From: Actinomycetes bacterium
Lineage (GTDB): Bacteria; Actinomycetota; Actinomycetes; Propionibacteriales; Propionibacteriaceae
Reading direction: 5' to 3'
DNA length: 29,281 nucleotides
Assembly (NCBI GenBank): GCA_023460935.1
Contig: JAEWOI010000037.1
Span: 1 to 29,281, forward strand
The translations under genes were made by a program, and so were the position numbers. Below, one piece after another: positions 18,480 through 27,165 of this stretch. Numbering within the stretch: position 1 is the first letter of the stretch; each line of letters starts with the position of its first letter. The notes under the pieces are model-generated. The model did not search any database. It was given only the letters and a program-made list of their open reading frames with translations, and was not told the DNA's origin.

Positions 18480-19298
18480 ATGTCCGGCCCCCTCGGCCTG
18501 CTGCTCCCGCTCGAGGGCGAGACCGATTCCCACGGCTGGCCGCCCGGTCCGGAGAGCTTCGCCTCCCGTCCGCTGTTCCCGGAACTCGGGCCGGACTGGT
18601 CCTGGCTGAACAACCACCTCGCGCAGGCCGTGCTCGGCGCTGCGCTGGTGATCGGCTTCTGGCTGTGGATGGCCCGCGGTCAGCGGATCGTCCCTGGCCG
18701 CAAGCAGTTCCTCGGCGAGCAGTTCTACAACCTCCTGCGCAACCTGATCGCCCGCGACGTCATCGGCCACGACTACCGCAAGTACCTGCCCTTCCTGGTG
18801 GCGCTGTTCAGCTTCATCCTGGTGAACAACCTGTTCGGGCAGTTCTTCCTGTTCATGTTCCCGACGTTCTCCAAGATCGGCTACGCCTACGGCCTGGCCC
18901 TGGTCGCCTTCGGCATGTACAACTACGCCGGCATCAGCAAGTACGGCTTCTTCACCTACATGCGCAAGATGACGCTGCCCGAGGGCGTCCCGGTGGTGCT
19001 GTGGCCGCTGCTGATCCCGCTGGAGTTCCTCTCGAACTTCATCGTCCGGCCGTTCACGCTGGCCCTGCGACTCTTCGGCAACATGTTCGCCGGCCACCTC
19101 GTGATCATGATCTTCGTCGTCGGCGGCGGCATGCTGCTCACCTCCGGCATCCCGTTCTACACCGCCGCCGGCTCGGTGTCCTTCCTGTTCAGCTTCGCGA
19201 TCTTCGCCCTGGAGATCCTGGTCGCCGTCCTGCAGGCCTACATCTTCACCGTCCTGTCCGCCCAATACATCTCTTCGGCGATCGCCGAGGAGCACTGA
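18480..19298 (+). CDS. atpB: ATP synthase subunit a (Fo)
   Basis: 272 residues. Forms the stationary proton half-channels next to the c ring. Seen: several membrane helices, the essential Arg in LALRLFGNMFAGHLV, and the final helix with LQAYIFTVLSAQYI. ACAGGAGGTGTC gives a very strong Shine-Dalgarno sequence 5 bases before the ATG at 18480, which decides the start against in-frame ATGs within atpZ. A 28-bp gap leads to atpE. Confidence 0.97.
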   Translation: MSGPLGLLLPLEGETDSHGWPPGPESFASRPLFPELGPDWSWLNNHLAQAVLGAALVIGFWLWMARGQRIVPGRKQFLGEQFYNLLRNLIARDVIGHDYRKYLPFLVALFSFILVNNLFGQFFLFMFPTFSKIGYAYGLALVAFGMYNYAGISKYGFFTYMRKMTLPEGVPVVLWPLLIPLEFLSNFIVRPFTLALRLFGNMFAGHLVIMIFVVGGGMLLTSGIPFYTAAGSVSFLFSFAIFALEILVAVLQAYIFTVLSAQYISSAIAEEH

Positions 19299-19326
19299 GC
19301 CTGTTCAACCCTCGAGAGGAAACGAC

Positions 19327-19536
19327 ATGGAAATCACCGGCAACATCAACATGATCGGCTACGCCCTGGCCACCCTCGGCCCGGCCCTCGGCGTGGCCTG
19401 GATCTTCGCATCGGTGATCAACGGCACCGCCCGGCAGCCCGAGGCCCGTGGCGCGATGATGTCCACGGCCATCATCGGCTTCGCCGTGGTTGAGGCGCTG
19501 GCCATCATCGGTATCGCCCTGGCCTTCGCGCTCTGA
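19327..19536 (+). CDS. atpE: ATP synthase subunit c (Fo ring)
   Basis: 69-residue hairpin of two membrane helices joined by the polar loop ARQPEARG (35-42). The proton-binding carboxylate is E56 in GFAVVEALAIIG. In helix 1 the glycine-rich motif that packs neighbouring helices reads GPALGVAWIFAS (18-29), with Ala where many actinobacterial c subunits have Gly. GAGAGGAAA precedes the ATG at good spacing. Copy number in the ring cannot be read from the sequence. Confidence 0.97.
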   Translation: MEITGNINMIGYALATLGPALGVAWIFASVINGTARQPEARGAMMSTAIIGFAVVEALAIIGIALAFAL

Positions 19537-19547
19537 CGGGGCCGGCG

Positions 19548-20102
19548 ATGTTCCCCCTTGCGGGCGAGGAGCCGAACCTGGGTCCCCTGCTGCCCGAACA
19601 CCTCTCGGAGCTGATCGCCGGCGTGGTGCTGCTGGCGATCATCTGGTGGGTGGTCGCGAAGAAGGTCGTCCCGGTGTTCGAGAAGACCTACGCCGAGCGC
19701 ACCGAGGAGATCGCCGGCGGCATCGAGAAGGCCGAGGCCGCGCAGGCCCAGGCCGCCGAGGCCCTGGCGGAGTACCAGGCGCAACTGGCGAGCGCGCGCG
19801 CCGAGGCCGGCCGCATCCGTGAGGAGGCCAAGGCCCAGGCAGTGAGCATCGCTGCCGAGATCCGCGAGCAGGCCCAGGCCGACTCGGCCCGGATGCTGGC
19901 CTCAGCGAAGGCCCAGATCGAGGCCGAGCGGGCCCAGGTGGTGCGGCAACTGCGTACCGAGGTCGGCGGCCTGGCCACCGAGCTCGCCGGTCGCATCGTC
20001 GGTGAGACGCTGGCCGACGACGAGCGCGCCCGGCGCAGTGTAGACCGGTTCATCGCCGAGCTCGAGGCCCAGGGCGACCCGGCGAAGGCGGAGCAGTCGT
20101 GA
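19548..20102 (+). CDS. atpF: ATP synthase subunit b
   Basis: 184 residues. One N-terminal membrane helix (about 21-42, LIAGVVLLAIIWWVVAKKVVPVF) and a long Ala/Glu/Gln/Arg-rich coiled coil form the peripheral stalk that holds F1 to Fo. Only one b gene and a separate delta gene are present, unlike the b-delta fusion of mycobacteria. Its last codon overlaps atpH (GTGA). Confidence 0.95.
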   Translation: MFPLAGEEPNLGPLLPEHLSELIAGVVLLAIIWWVVAKKVVPVFEKTYAERTEEIAGGIEKAEAAQAQAAEALAEYQAQLASARAEAGRIREEAKAQAVSIAAEIREQAQADSARMLASAKAQIEAERAQVVRQLRTEVGGLATELAGRIVGETLADDERARRSVDRFIAELEAQGDPAKAEQS

Positions 20103-20893
20103 ACGCCGCCGCCGAGGCCAGGGTGTCCGAGCTCGACCGGGCGACCGACGCCCTCGAGCCCAGCCCTGCCCTGGCGGCCGACCTGTTCGCGGTGGCCGAC
20201 CTGCTCTCCGGCTCGGCACCGCTGCGCAACGCCCTGGCCGACCCGACGATGCCGGACGACCGGCGTCGCGAGCTGGCGCTCGGCGTGCTGGGCGGTCGGG
20301 TGTCCGAGCCGGCCACCACGGTGGTCGCCCAGGCGGCAGCGCTGCGCTGGGCCGGGTCGTCCGGGCTGGTGGCCGCCGTGGAGCGGCAGGGCGTCCGCGT
20401 CCTGCTCGGCCGGGCGCAGGCCGATGGCCGGCTCGACGCCGTGGAGGACGAGCTGTTCCGCTTCTCCCGGACGGTGGCCGGTGATCCAGCCCTGCGGCAG
20501 GCACTGGACGCGCGCACGGCCCCCGGGCCGGCCCGCGCCCAGCTGGTGCGCGACCTGCTGGCGAGCAAGACCGAGGCCACCACGCTGGTCCTCGCCGAGC
20601 GGGCCGCGGTCACGGCTGCCAGGTCGTTCGAGGCGACCCTGGCCGAGTACCTCAAGCTGGCTGCGGCCGTCCGCAGCCGGGCGATCGCGACGGTCACCGT
20701 CGCCCGGCCACTGGCTGCTGAGCAGGCCGAGCGCCTGAGTTCCGCGCTGGTCCGCCAGCTGGGCCGCGAGGTGAACCTGCAGGTGGTCGTCGACCCGGCC
20801 GTCCTTGGCGGCGCGCGGGTACAGGTGGGCGACGAGGTGATCGAGGGCACCGTCGCCGCCCGGCTGGCCGCAGCCGAACATCAACTGAGCTGA
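20099..20893 (+). CDS. atpH: ATP synthase subunit delta (F1)
   Basis: 264 residues, longer than the about 180 of enterobacteria but usual for actinobacteria. Connects the alpha/beta crown to the b stalk. The N-terminal part is helical, and the C-terminal part shows the family pattern REVNLQVVVDPAVLGGARVQVGDEVIEGTVAARL. It starts with GTG within the atpF stop (GTGA), so translation is probably coupled. Confidence 0.95.
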   Translation: MNAAAEARVSELDRATDALEPSPALAADLFAVADLLSGSAPLRNALADPTMPDDRRRELALGVLGGRVSEPATTVVAQAAALRWAGSSGLVAAVERQGVRVLLGRAQADGRLDAVEDELFRFSRTVAGDPALRQALDARTAPGPARAQLVRDLLASKTEATTLVLAERAAVTAARSFEATLAEYLKLAAAVRSRAIATVTVARPLAAEQAERLSSALVRQLGREVNLQVVVDPAVLGGARVQVGDEVIEGTVAARLAAAEHQLS

Positions 20894-20924
20894 TCCCAAC
20901 GAGTCGAAAGCAGAAGGTGCACAA

Positions 20925-22568
20925 ATGGCAGAACTGACCATCAGCCCCGAGGAGATCCGGGACGCGCTGGAGTCGTTCGTGTCGAACTTCAATCCCGACA
21001 CCGCGACCCGGGATGAGGTCGGCACCGTGGTCACCTCCGGCGACGGCATCGCCCGCGTCGAGGGGCTGCCATCGGCGATGGCCAACGAGCTGCTCGAGTT
21101 CGCCAACGGCACCCTTGGCATCGCGCTGAACCTGGACGTCCGCGAAATCGGTGTGGTCGTGCTCGGTGACTCCGAGGGCATCGAGGAGGGATCGGTGGTC
21201 AAGCGCACCGGCGAGGTGCTGAGCGTCCCGGTCGGCGACGGCTACCTCGGCCGGGTCGTGGACGCGATGGGCAACCCGATCGACGGCCTGGGCGAGCTCA
21301 AGGACGTGCCGGAGCGCCGCGCGCTCGAGCTGCAGGCGGCCGGCGTGATGGACCGCCAGTCGGTCAACGAGCCGCTGCAGACCGGCATCAAGGCCATCGA
21401 CTCGATGACCCCGATCGGTCGCGGCCAGCGCCAGCTGATCATCGGCGACCGCAAGACCGGCAAGACGGCGATCGCGGTCGACACGATCATCAACCAGAAG
21501 GCCGCGTGGGCGACCGGCGACCCCAAGCAGCAGGTGCGCTGCATCTACGTCGCGATCGGCCAGAAGGGTTCCACCATCGCCGCGCTGCACACCGTGCTGG
21601 AAGAGGCCGGCGCGATGGAGTACACCACGATCGTGCACGCCCCGGCTTCGGACCCGGCCGGCTACAAGTACATCGCGCCCTACACCGGCTCCGCGATCGG
21701 CCAGCACTGGATGTACGCGGGCAAGCACGTGCTGATCGTCTTCGACGACCTCACCAAGCAGGCCGAGGCGTACCGCTCGATGTCGCTGCTGCTGCGCCGC
21801 CCGCCGGGCCGCGAGGCCTACCCCGGCGACGTGTTCTACCTGCACAGCCGCCTGCTGGAACGCTGCGCAAAGCTGTCCGACGAGCTCGGCGGCGGCTCGA
21901 TGACCGGCCTGCCGATCATCGAGACCAAGGCCAACGACGTCTCGGCGTACATCCCGACCAACGTGATCTCGATCACCGACGGCCAGATCTTCCTGCAGTC
22001 GGACCTGTTCAACGCCAACCAGCGCCCGGCGATCGACGTGGGCATCTCGGTGTCCCGGGTCGGCGGTGCCGCCCAGATCAAGGCGATGAAGAGCGTCTCC
22101 GGCACCCTGAAGATCGGCCTGGCCCAGTACCGCGACATGGAGGCGTTCGCGATGTTCGCCTCCGACCTGGACGCGGCGTCCCGGCGGCAGCTGGACCGCG
22201 GCGCCCGCCTGGTGGAACTGCTGCGCCAGCCGCAGTACAGCCCCTACCCGGTCGCGGAGCAGGTGATCAGCGTCTGGGCCGGCACGACCGGTGAGTTCGA
22301 CCAGGTCCCCGTGACCGAGGTACTGCGCTTCGAGCGCGAGTTCCTCGACTACCTGCGCCACACCACCAAGGTGCTGGACACGATCGCCGAGACCGGCAAG
22401 TTCGACTCCGACACCGAGCAGGCCGTGCAGCAGGCGCTGGGCGAGTTCCGCGAGCAGTACGTCGCCAGCGACGGCAAGCCGCTGGCCGCGGGTGACCAGG
22501 ACGCCAAGGCGCTCGAGGACGAAGCGATGGACCACGAGCAGATCGTGGTGCAGAAGAAGCGGAGCTGA
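20925..22568 (+). CDS. atpA: ATP synthase subunit alpha (F1)
   Basis: 547 residues. Non-catalytic nucleotide-binding subunit of the F1 hexamer. P-loop GDRKTGKT at 174-181 (a Lys replaces the frequent Gln), then YVAIGQKGSTIA, the DDLTKQAEAYRSMSLLLRRPPGREAYPGDVFYLHSRLLER segment in several blocks, and SITDGQIFL. The C-terminal tail is acidic and polar with Lys-Lys-Arg at the end, extended as in other actinobacteria. AGAAGG lies just before the ATG. Confidence 0.98.
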   Translation: MAELTISPEEIRDALESFVSNFNPDTATRDEVGTVVTSGDGIARVEGLPSAMANELLEFANGTLGIALNLDVREIGVVVLGDSEGIEEGSVVKRTGEVLSVPVGDGYLGRVVDAMGNPIDGLGELKDVPERRALELQAAGVMDRQSVNEPLQTGIKAIDSMTPIGRGQRQLIIGDRKTGKTAIAVDTIINQKAAWATGDPKQQVRCIYVAIGQKGSTIAALHTVLEEAGAMEYTTIVHAPASDPAGYKYIAPYTGSAIGQHWMYAGKHVLIVFDDLTKQAEAYRSMSLLLRRPPGREAYPGDVFYLHSRLLERCAKLSDELGGGSMTGLPIIETKANDVSAYIPTNVISITDGQIFLQSDLFNANQRPAIDVGISVSRVGGAAQIKAMKSVSGTLKIGLAQYRDMEAFAMFASDLDAASRRQLDRGARLVELLRQPQYSPYPVAEQVISVWAGTTGEFDQVPVTEVLRFEREFLDYLRHTTKVLDTIAETGKFDSDTEQAVQQALGEFREQYVASDGKPLAAGDQDAKALEDEAMDHEQIVVQKKRS

Positions 22569-22571
22569 TCA

Positions 22572-23480
22572 ATGCCAGCCAGCCTGCGGGAGCTGCGCCA
22601 GCGCCGGAAATCGGTGACTGCGACCAAGAAGATCACCAGGGCGATGGAACTGATCGCCTCCTCCCGGATCATCCGGGCGCAGCAGGCCGCGGCGCGGGCG
22701 CTGCCCTTCACCCGGGAACTGAACCGCGCGGTCTCCGCCGTGGCCAACTACTCCCACTTCGACCACCCGCTGACCCGGCCGGTGGAGAACCCCAAGCGGG
22801 TGGCGGTGCTGTTCATCACCTCCGACCGGGGCATGAACGGCGCCTACTCGGCCAACGTGATCAAGACGGTGGCCAGCTTCCGCCAGCGCATGGAGGAGGA
22901 GGGCCGCGAGGTCGTCCGCTACGTCGTCGGCCGCAAGGGGATCGGGTTCCTGAAGTACCGCGGCATCCCGATCGAGGAGCAGTGGGAGGGCTTCTCCGAC
23001 TCCCCGACCTACGACCGGGCGGTGGAGATCTCCGACCGGCTGCTGGCCGACTTCCTCAAACCGCACGAGGAGGGCGGGGTCGACGAGATCTGGGCGGTGT
23101 ACACCCGGATGGAGTCGATGCTCAGCCAGACCCCGCGGGCCCGTAGGGTGCTGCCGCTGGAGGTGGTCGAGGGCGTCCGCGAGGTCGACTCCGACGACCT
23201 GGTGCCGCTGTACGAGTTCGAGCCCGACCCGGAGACCGTGCTGGACGCGCTGCTGCCGATCTACGTGCGCAGCCGGGTCTGGTTCTACCTGCTGCAGTCG
23301 GCCGCGTCCCAGCTGGCCATGCAGCAGAAGGCGATGAAGTCGGCCACCGACAACGCCCAGCAGCTCATCGAGCGGCTCACCCGGGAGGCGAACCAGGCCC
23401 GGCAGGCCGAGATCACCCAGGAAATCAGCGAGATCGTCGGCGGCGCCAGCGCGCTGGCCGACCTGACGGAAAACGACTAG
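22572..23480 (+). CDS. atpG: ATP synthase subunit gamma (F1)
   Basis: 302 residues. Central rotor shaft. The N-terminal helix (MPASLRELRQRRKSVTATKKITRAMELIAS) and the C-terminal helix (ATDNAQQLIERLTREANQARQAEITQEISEIVGGA) form the coiled coil, described here in parts; the middle domain has FITSDRGMNGAYSANV. It starts 3 bases after the atpA stop and ends in TAG, 11 bp before atpD. Confidence 0.97.
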   Translation: MPASLRELRQRRKSVTATKKITRAMELIASSRIIRAQQAAARALPFTRELNRAVSAVANYSHFDHPLTRPVENPKRVAVLFITSDRGMNGAYSANVIKTVASFRQRMEEEGREVVRYVVGRKGIGFLKYRGIPIEEQWEGFSDSPTYDRAVEISDRLLADFLKPHEEGGVDEIWAVYTRMESMLSQTPRARRVLPLEVVEGVREVDSDDLVPLYEFEPDPETVLDALLPIYVRSRVWFYLLQSAASQLAMQQKAMKSATDNAQQLIERLTREANQARQAEITQEISEIVGGASALADLTEND

Positions 23481-23491
23481 GCGAGGCAGAG

Positions 23492-24946
23492 ATGACCATG
23501 ACTACGCAGACCCAGAGCCAGCCGGAGGCCGGTGCCGTCACCGGACGGGTGGCGCGGGTGATCGGGCCGGTGGTGGACATTGAGTTCGCCGCCGACAACA
23601 TGCCCGACATCAACAACAAGCTGCTGATCGAGGTCGGCAGCGGCGAGAGCGAGCGCACGATCGCTGCAGAGGTCGCCCTGCACGTGGGCGACAACATGGT
23701 GCGCGCCATCTCGCTGAAGCCGACCGACGGCATGCGCCGCGGCGCCAAGGTCACCGACACCGGAGCCCCGATCAGCGTGCCGGTGGGCGACGTCACCAAG
23801 GGCCGGGTGTGGAACGTCACGGGGGAGTGCCTCAACGAGGACATCACGAACCTCGAAATCGCCGAGCGCTGGCCGATCCACCGGCCCGCGCCGAAGTTCG
23901 ACGCGCTCGAGCCCAAGACCCAGATGCTGGAGACCGGCATCAAGGTGCTCGACCTGCTCACCCCGTACGTCCAGGGCGGCAAGATCGGCCTGTTCGGTGG
24001 CGCGGGCGTGGGCAAGACCGTGCTGATCCAGGAGATGATCTACCGGATCGCGCACAACTTCGGCGGCACCTCGGTGTTCGCCGGCGTCGGGGAGCGCACC
24101 CGTGAGGGCAACGACCTGATCGAGGAGATGATCGAGGCCGGCGTGATGAAGGACACCGCCCTGGTGTTCGGCCAGATGGACGAGCCGCCGGGCACGCGCC
24201 TGCGGGTCGCGCTGAGCGCCCTCACCATGGCGGAGTACTTCCGCGACGTGCAGAACCAGGACGTGCTGCTGTTCATCGACAACATCTTCCGGTTCACCCA
24301 GGCCGGCTCCGAGGTGTCCACCCTGCTGGGCCGGATGCCGTCCGCAGTGGGCTACCAGCCCAACCTTGCCGACGAGATGGGCCAGCTGCAGGAGCGGATC
24401 ACCTCGACCCGCGGCCACTCGATCACCTCGATGCAGGCGATCTACGTCCCGGCGGACGACTACACCGACCCGGCCCCGGCTACGACGTTCGCCCACCTGG
24501 ACGCCACCACCGAGCTCTCCCGCGAGATCGCCTCCCGCGGCCTGTACCCGGCGGTGGACCCGCTGTCTTCGTCCTCGCGGATCATGGACCCGCAGTTCAT
24601 CGGCAAGGAGCACTACGAGGTCGCGACCCGGGTGAAGCAGATCCTGCAGCGGAACAAGGAACTGCAGGACATCATCGCGATCCTCGGCGTGGACGAGCTC
24701 AGCGAGGAGGACAAGATCATCGTCGGCCGGGCCCGGCGGATCCAGCAGTTCCTCAGCCAGAACACCTATATGGCGGAGAAGTTCACCAACGTCCCGGGTT
24801 CGACGGTGCCGCTGGCCGACACCATCGAGAGCTTCCGGATGATCTGCGAGGGTGAGGTCGACCACATCGCAGAGCAGGCGTTCTTCAACGTCGGCGGCAT
24901 GGACATGGTGATGGCCAACTGGGACCGGATCCAGAAGGAAGGCTGA
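23492..24946 (+). CDS. atpD: ATP synthase subunit beta (F1, catalytic)
   Basis: 484 residues. Catalyses ATP formation from ADP and phosphate. P-loop GGAGVGKT at 169-176, catalytic Glu in GERTREG (about 200-206), Walker B LLFIDNIFRFTQAG, and the DELSEED lever at 401-407. The ATG at 23492 has GAGG 5 bases upstream; a second ATG lies two codons on. The N-terminal extension MTMTTQTQSQPEAG is short and variable in the family. Confidence 0.98.
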   Translation: MTMTTQTQSQPEAGAVTGRVARVIGPVVDIEFAADNMPDINNKLLIEVGSGESERTIAAEVALHVGDNMVRAISLKPTDGMRRGAKVTDTGAPISVPVGDVTKGRVWNVTGECLNEDITNLEIAERWPIHRPAPKFDALEPKTQMLETGIKVLDLLTPYVQGGKIGLFGGAGVGKTVLIQEMIYRIAHNFGGTSVFAGVGERTREGNDLIEEMIEAGVMKDTALVFGQMDEPPGTRLRVALSALTMAEYFRDVQNQDVLLFIDNIFRFTQAGSEVSTLLGRMPSAVGYQPNLADEMGQLQERITSTRGHSITSMQAIYVPADDYTDPAPATTFAHLDATTELSREIASRGLYPAVDPLSSSSRIMDPQFIGKEHYEVATRVKQILQRNKELQDIIAILGVDELSEEDKIIVGRARRIQQFLSQNTYMAEKFTNVPGSTVPLADTIESFRMICEGEVDHIAEQAFFNVGGMDMVMANWDRIQKEG

Positions 24947-24947
24947 G

Positions 24948-25358
24948 GTGGCAGCGGTACTGCGCGTCGAGGTGGTTGGCGCCGACGGCATCGTCTGGGA
25001 GGGGGACGCGCTGAGCGTGATCGCGCGGACCACCGAGGGCGATATCGGCATCCTGCCCAACCACGAGCCGTTCCTCGCCGCTCTGGTGCCGTGCGCCGCC
25101 GAGGTGCTCACCGCGGACGGCAACCGCGAGGTGGTGGCGATCGACGACGGGTTCATCTCCGTGGCCGACAACCGGGTCTCGCTGCTGGCCCAGTTCGCCA
25201 AGGTGGCCCGGCAGATCGACCTGAGCGCAGCCGAGCACGAGCTCGCAGCTGCGGAGAAGCGGCTGAACGCCGGCGAGCTGGACGACGAGACCAGGCAGCA
25301 CTTCCTGCGGGCCCAGGCCCAGGTGCGTGCTGCGCACCTGGCCCAGCAGTCCCGCTAG
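24948..25358 (+). CDS. atpC: ATP synthase subunit epsilon (F1)
   Basis: 136 residues, including an N-terminal beta sandwich (LRVEVVGADGIVWEGDALSV, GDIGILPNHEPFLAAL) and a full two-helix C-terminal part (about 88-136). Sits on the rotor and can inhibit hydrolysis through its C-terminal helices. It starts with GTG one base after the atpD stop; GGAAGG near the atpD end acts as the ribosome binding site. Confidence 0.95.
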   Translation: MAAVLRVEVVGADGIVWEGDALSVIARTTEGDIGILPNHEPFLAALVPCAAEVLTADGNREVVAIDDGFISVADNRVSLLAQFAKVARQIDLSAAEHELAAAEKRLNAGELDDETRQHFLRAQAQVRAAHLAQQSR

Positions 25359-25370
25359 GCCGGGACGCCG

Positions 25371-25811
25371 ATGGACTGGCTTGGCATCACCGAGGTGGTG
25401 GCGGCCGTCCTGGTCGTCTGCCTGTTGCTGCCGGTGCTGTGCCTCGGCGCAAGGCGACGCTGGCTGGCCCGCCAGGGCGGCCTGTTCGACTGCTCGCTGC
25501 GGCTCTCGGAGAAAGCACCCGGTTCCGGCTGGGTGCTGGGGGTGGCGCGCTACTCCGGCGACAACCTCGAGTGGTTCCGGGCGTTCTCGCTCTCGCTCCG
25601 GCCGCGGGTGATCTTCCCGCGGTCACAGGCCAGCGCGGGCCAGCAGCGCGAGCCGGACGCGATCGAGTCGGTGCTGCTCTACGACGACCAGCGGATCGTG
25701 CGGATGGAGCTGGCCGACGGCACTTCCTGGGAGCTGGCGATGGCCGTGGCCTCCCTCACCGGCCTGCTGAGCTGGCTGGAATCGGCGCCGCCCGGGGCGC
25801 GCTACCGCTGA
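25371..25811 (+). CDS. DUF2550 family membrane-anchored protein
   Basis: 146 residues: one N-terminal membrane helix (about 7-26), then a soluble domain with GGLFDCSLRL, GWVLGVARYSGDNLEWFRAFSLSLRPR and LEMADGTSWELAMA-like segments, as in the DUF2550 family that follows atpC throughout actinobacteria (Rv1312 in M. tuberculosis). Function unknown; the position suggests a conserved role near the ATP synthase or simply conserved synteny. It lies 12 bp after atpC and its 3' end overlaps the convergent cobalamin adenosyltransferase gene by 10 bases. Confidence 0.9.
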   Translation: MDWLGITEVVAAVLVVCLLLPVLCLGARRRWLARQGGLFDCSLRLSEKAPGSGWVLGVARYSGDNLEWFRAFSLSLRPRVIFPRSQASAGQQREPDAIESVLLYDDQRIVRMELADGTSWELAMAVASLTGLLSWLESAPPGARYR

Positions 25812-26476
25812 GGGTCGACCGGGGCGTCGTCCCCGGTGATCCGCGAGCGCTGGCGCCGGGCGCGCGGTTCGCTCACCTCGCGGTCCTTGCCCGGCACCCA
25901 GAGGACCTCACCGGCCTGGCCGCCCACGACCCTGGCCAGGATGAACAGCAGGTCGGAGAGCCGGTTCAGGTAGGTGACCGCCACCAGGTTCACCCCGCCC
26001 GGCTGGTCGCCCGCGCCCAGCTGCGTGCCGTAGGCCTCCACCGCCGACCATGCCGCCCGCTCGGCCCGCCGGACCACCGTCCGGGCCAGGTGCAGCAGGG
26101 CTGCGGTGTGGTTGCCGCCGGGCAGGATGAACGAGCGCAGCGGCGGCAGCGGGTCGCCGAGCTCGTCGCACCAGGCCTCCAGTCGCTCGACGTTGCCCGG
26201 CAGGATCCGCAGCGGCTCGTAGCGCGGGTTCTCGGCCAGCGGGTTCGACAGGTCGGCTCCACAGTCGAACAGCTCGTTCTGGATGTGCCGCAGCACCGCG
26301 TGCAACTCCTGCGGGAGGTCGGGCTGGGTGGTGACCAGGCCCAGTACGGAGTTGGCCTCGTCCACGTGGCCGTACGCCTCGACCCGCGGGTCGGTCTTCG
26401 CGGCCTCGGAGAGGTCGGATAGCCGGGTCCGGCCGGCGTCGCCGGTGCGCGTGTAGATGCGGGTGAGGTTGACCAT
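25802..26476 (-). CDS. Cob(I)yrinic acid a,c-diamide / cob(I)alamin adenosyltransferase, PduO type
   Basis: 224 residues. Transfers the adenosyl group of ATP to reduced corrinoid to form adenosylcobalamin. Seen: the ATP-binding YTRTGDAGRTRL (about 8-19), VDEANSVLG, FDCGADLS, SFILPGG, and RTVVRRAERAAW with the Arg residues of the active site. The Arg-rich C-terminal tail (RARRQRSRITGDDAP) is an extension. The ATG at 26476 has TAGGTT 6 bases upstream, which points to a leaderless mRNA. Divergent from the cyclophilin gene, convergent with the DUF2550 gene. Confidence 0.95.
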   Translation of the reverse strand: MVNLTRIYTRTGDAGRTRLSDLSEAAKTDPRVEAYGHVDEANSVLGLVTTQPDLPQELHAVLRHIQNELFDCGADLSNPLAENPRYEPLRILPGNVERLEAWCDELGDPLPPLRSFILPGGNHTAALLHLARTVVRRAERAAWSAVEAYGTQLGAGDQPGGVNLVAVTYLNRLSDLLFILARVVGGQAGEVLWVPGKDREVSEPRARRQRSRITGDDAPVDPQR

Positions 26477-26482
26477 GCCCGA

Positions 26483-26488
26483 AACCTA
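26483..26488 (-). promoter_or_regulatory. -10 box (TAGGTT) of the cobalamin adenosyltransferase gene
   Basis: On the minus strand TAGGTT is followed by six bases and then the ATG. Transcription should start at or near the start codon. The same hexamer stands before nucS. Confidence 0.55.
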
Positions 26489-26526
26489 CCCCAGCCGCCG
26501 GTGCAGGGCTGTGGCAAGGTGGCCGG

Positions 26527-27165
26527 GTGAGAAGAGCGATGCTGATGGTCCCCCTGACGCTGCTGGCGGCAGCGCTGCCGGCGTGTGCGGCGCCGGCTCC
26601 GGCCGCCCCGGAGTGCAGCTACCGCCAGACCGGGCAACCCGCCCGGCCGGTGGAACTGCCGCCGACGGCCGGTGTGGCGGCGAGCGGGAGCTCCACCCTC
26701 ACGCTCGAGCTGAACGGGGAACCGGTGCAGCTGACCCTCGACCGCAGCCGGACGCCGTGCACGGTGAACTCGTTCGAGTCCCTCGCGCGCCAGGGGTACT
26801 TCGACGGCACCGACTGCCACCGCCTGGCCGACGCCGGGATCTTCGTCCTGCAGTGCGGCGACCCGACCGGCACCGGCGGGGGTGGCCCGGGCTACGCCTT
26901 CCCGGACGAGCTGAGCGGCACCGAGACCTACCCCGCCGGGACGCTGGCGATGGCGAACGCCGGGCCGGGAACGAACGGCTCCCAGTTCTTCATCGTGTTC
27001 GAGGACACGATGCTGCGGCCTGACTACGCCGTCTTCGGGACCGTGGACGCCGCCGGCCTGGCGGCCGTCCGGGCGATCGCAGCCGGCGGGCAGGACGGGA
27101 GCTGGGGCGACGGCACCGGCAAGCCGCTGCTGCCGGCCAGGATCACCCGGCTCGGCCCCGGCTAG
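26527..27165 (+). CDS. Peptidyl-prolyl cis-trans isomerase (cyclophilin), exported lipoprotein
   Basis: 212 residues. An N-terminal signal peptide ends in the lipobox ALPAC (Cys20), so the enzyme is probably anchored outside the membrane. The cyclophilin domain keeps the key residues: R99 in CHRL, F106 and Q109 in GIFVLQCGD, and MANAGPGTNGSQFFIVF. It would speed proline isomerisation in exported proteins. The GTG at 26527 is used because it gives the basic start of the signal peptide (MRRAM); no Shine-Dalgarno sequence is visible. Its TAG shares CTAG with the stop of the convergent hydrolase gene. Confidence 0.93.
   Translation: MRRAMLMVPLTLLAAALPACAAPAPAAPECSYRQTGQPARPVELPPTAGVAASGSSTLTLELNGEPVQLTLDRSRTPCTVNSFESLARQGYFDGTDCHRLADAGIFVLQCGDPTGTGGGGPGYAFPDELSGTETYPAGTLAMANAGPGTNGSQFFIVFEDTMLRPDYAVFGTVDAAGLAAVRAIAAGGQDGSWGDGTGKPLLPARITRLGPG

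Noticed and set aside
25802..25811. Overlap of the DUF2550 and adenosyltransferase 3' ends as a sign of frameshift
   Set aside because: Both proteins have normal family ends; a 10-base convergent overlap is common in compact genomes.
25091..26422. A 443-codon plus-strand frame over atpC, DUF2550 and the adenosyltransferase gene
   Set aside because: It is out of frame with two conserved genes and antisense to a third, with no recognisable domain.
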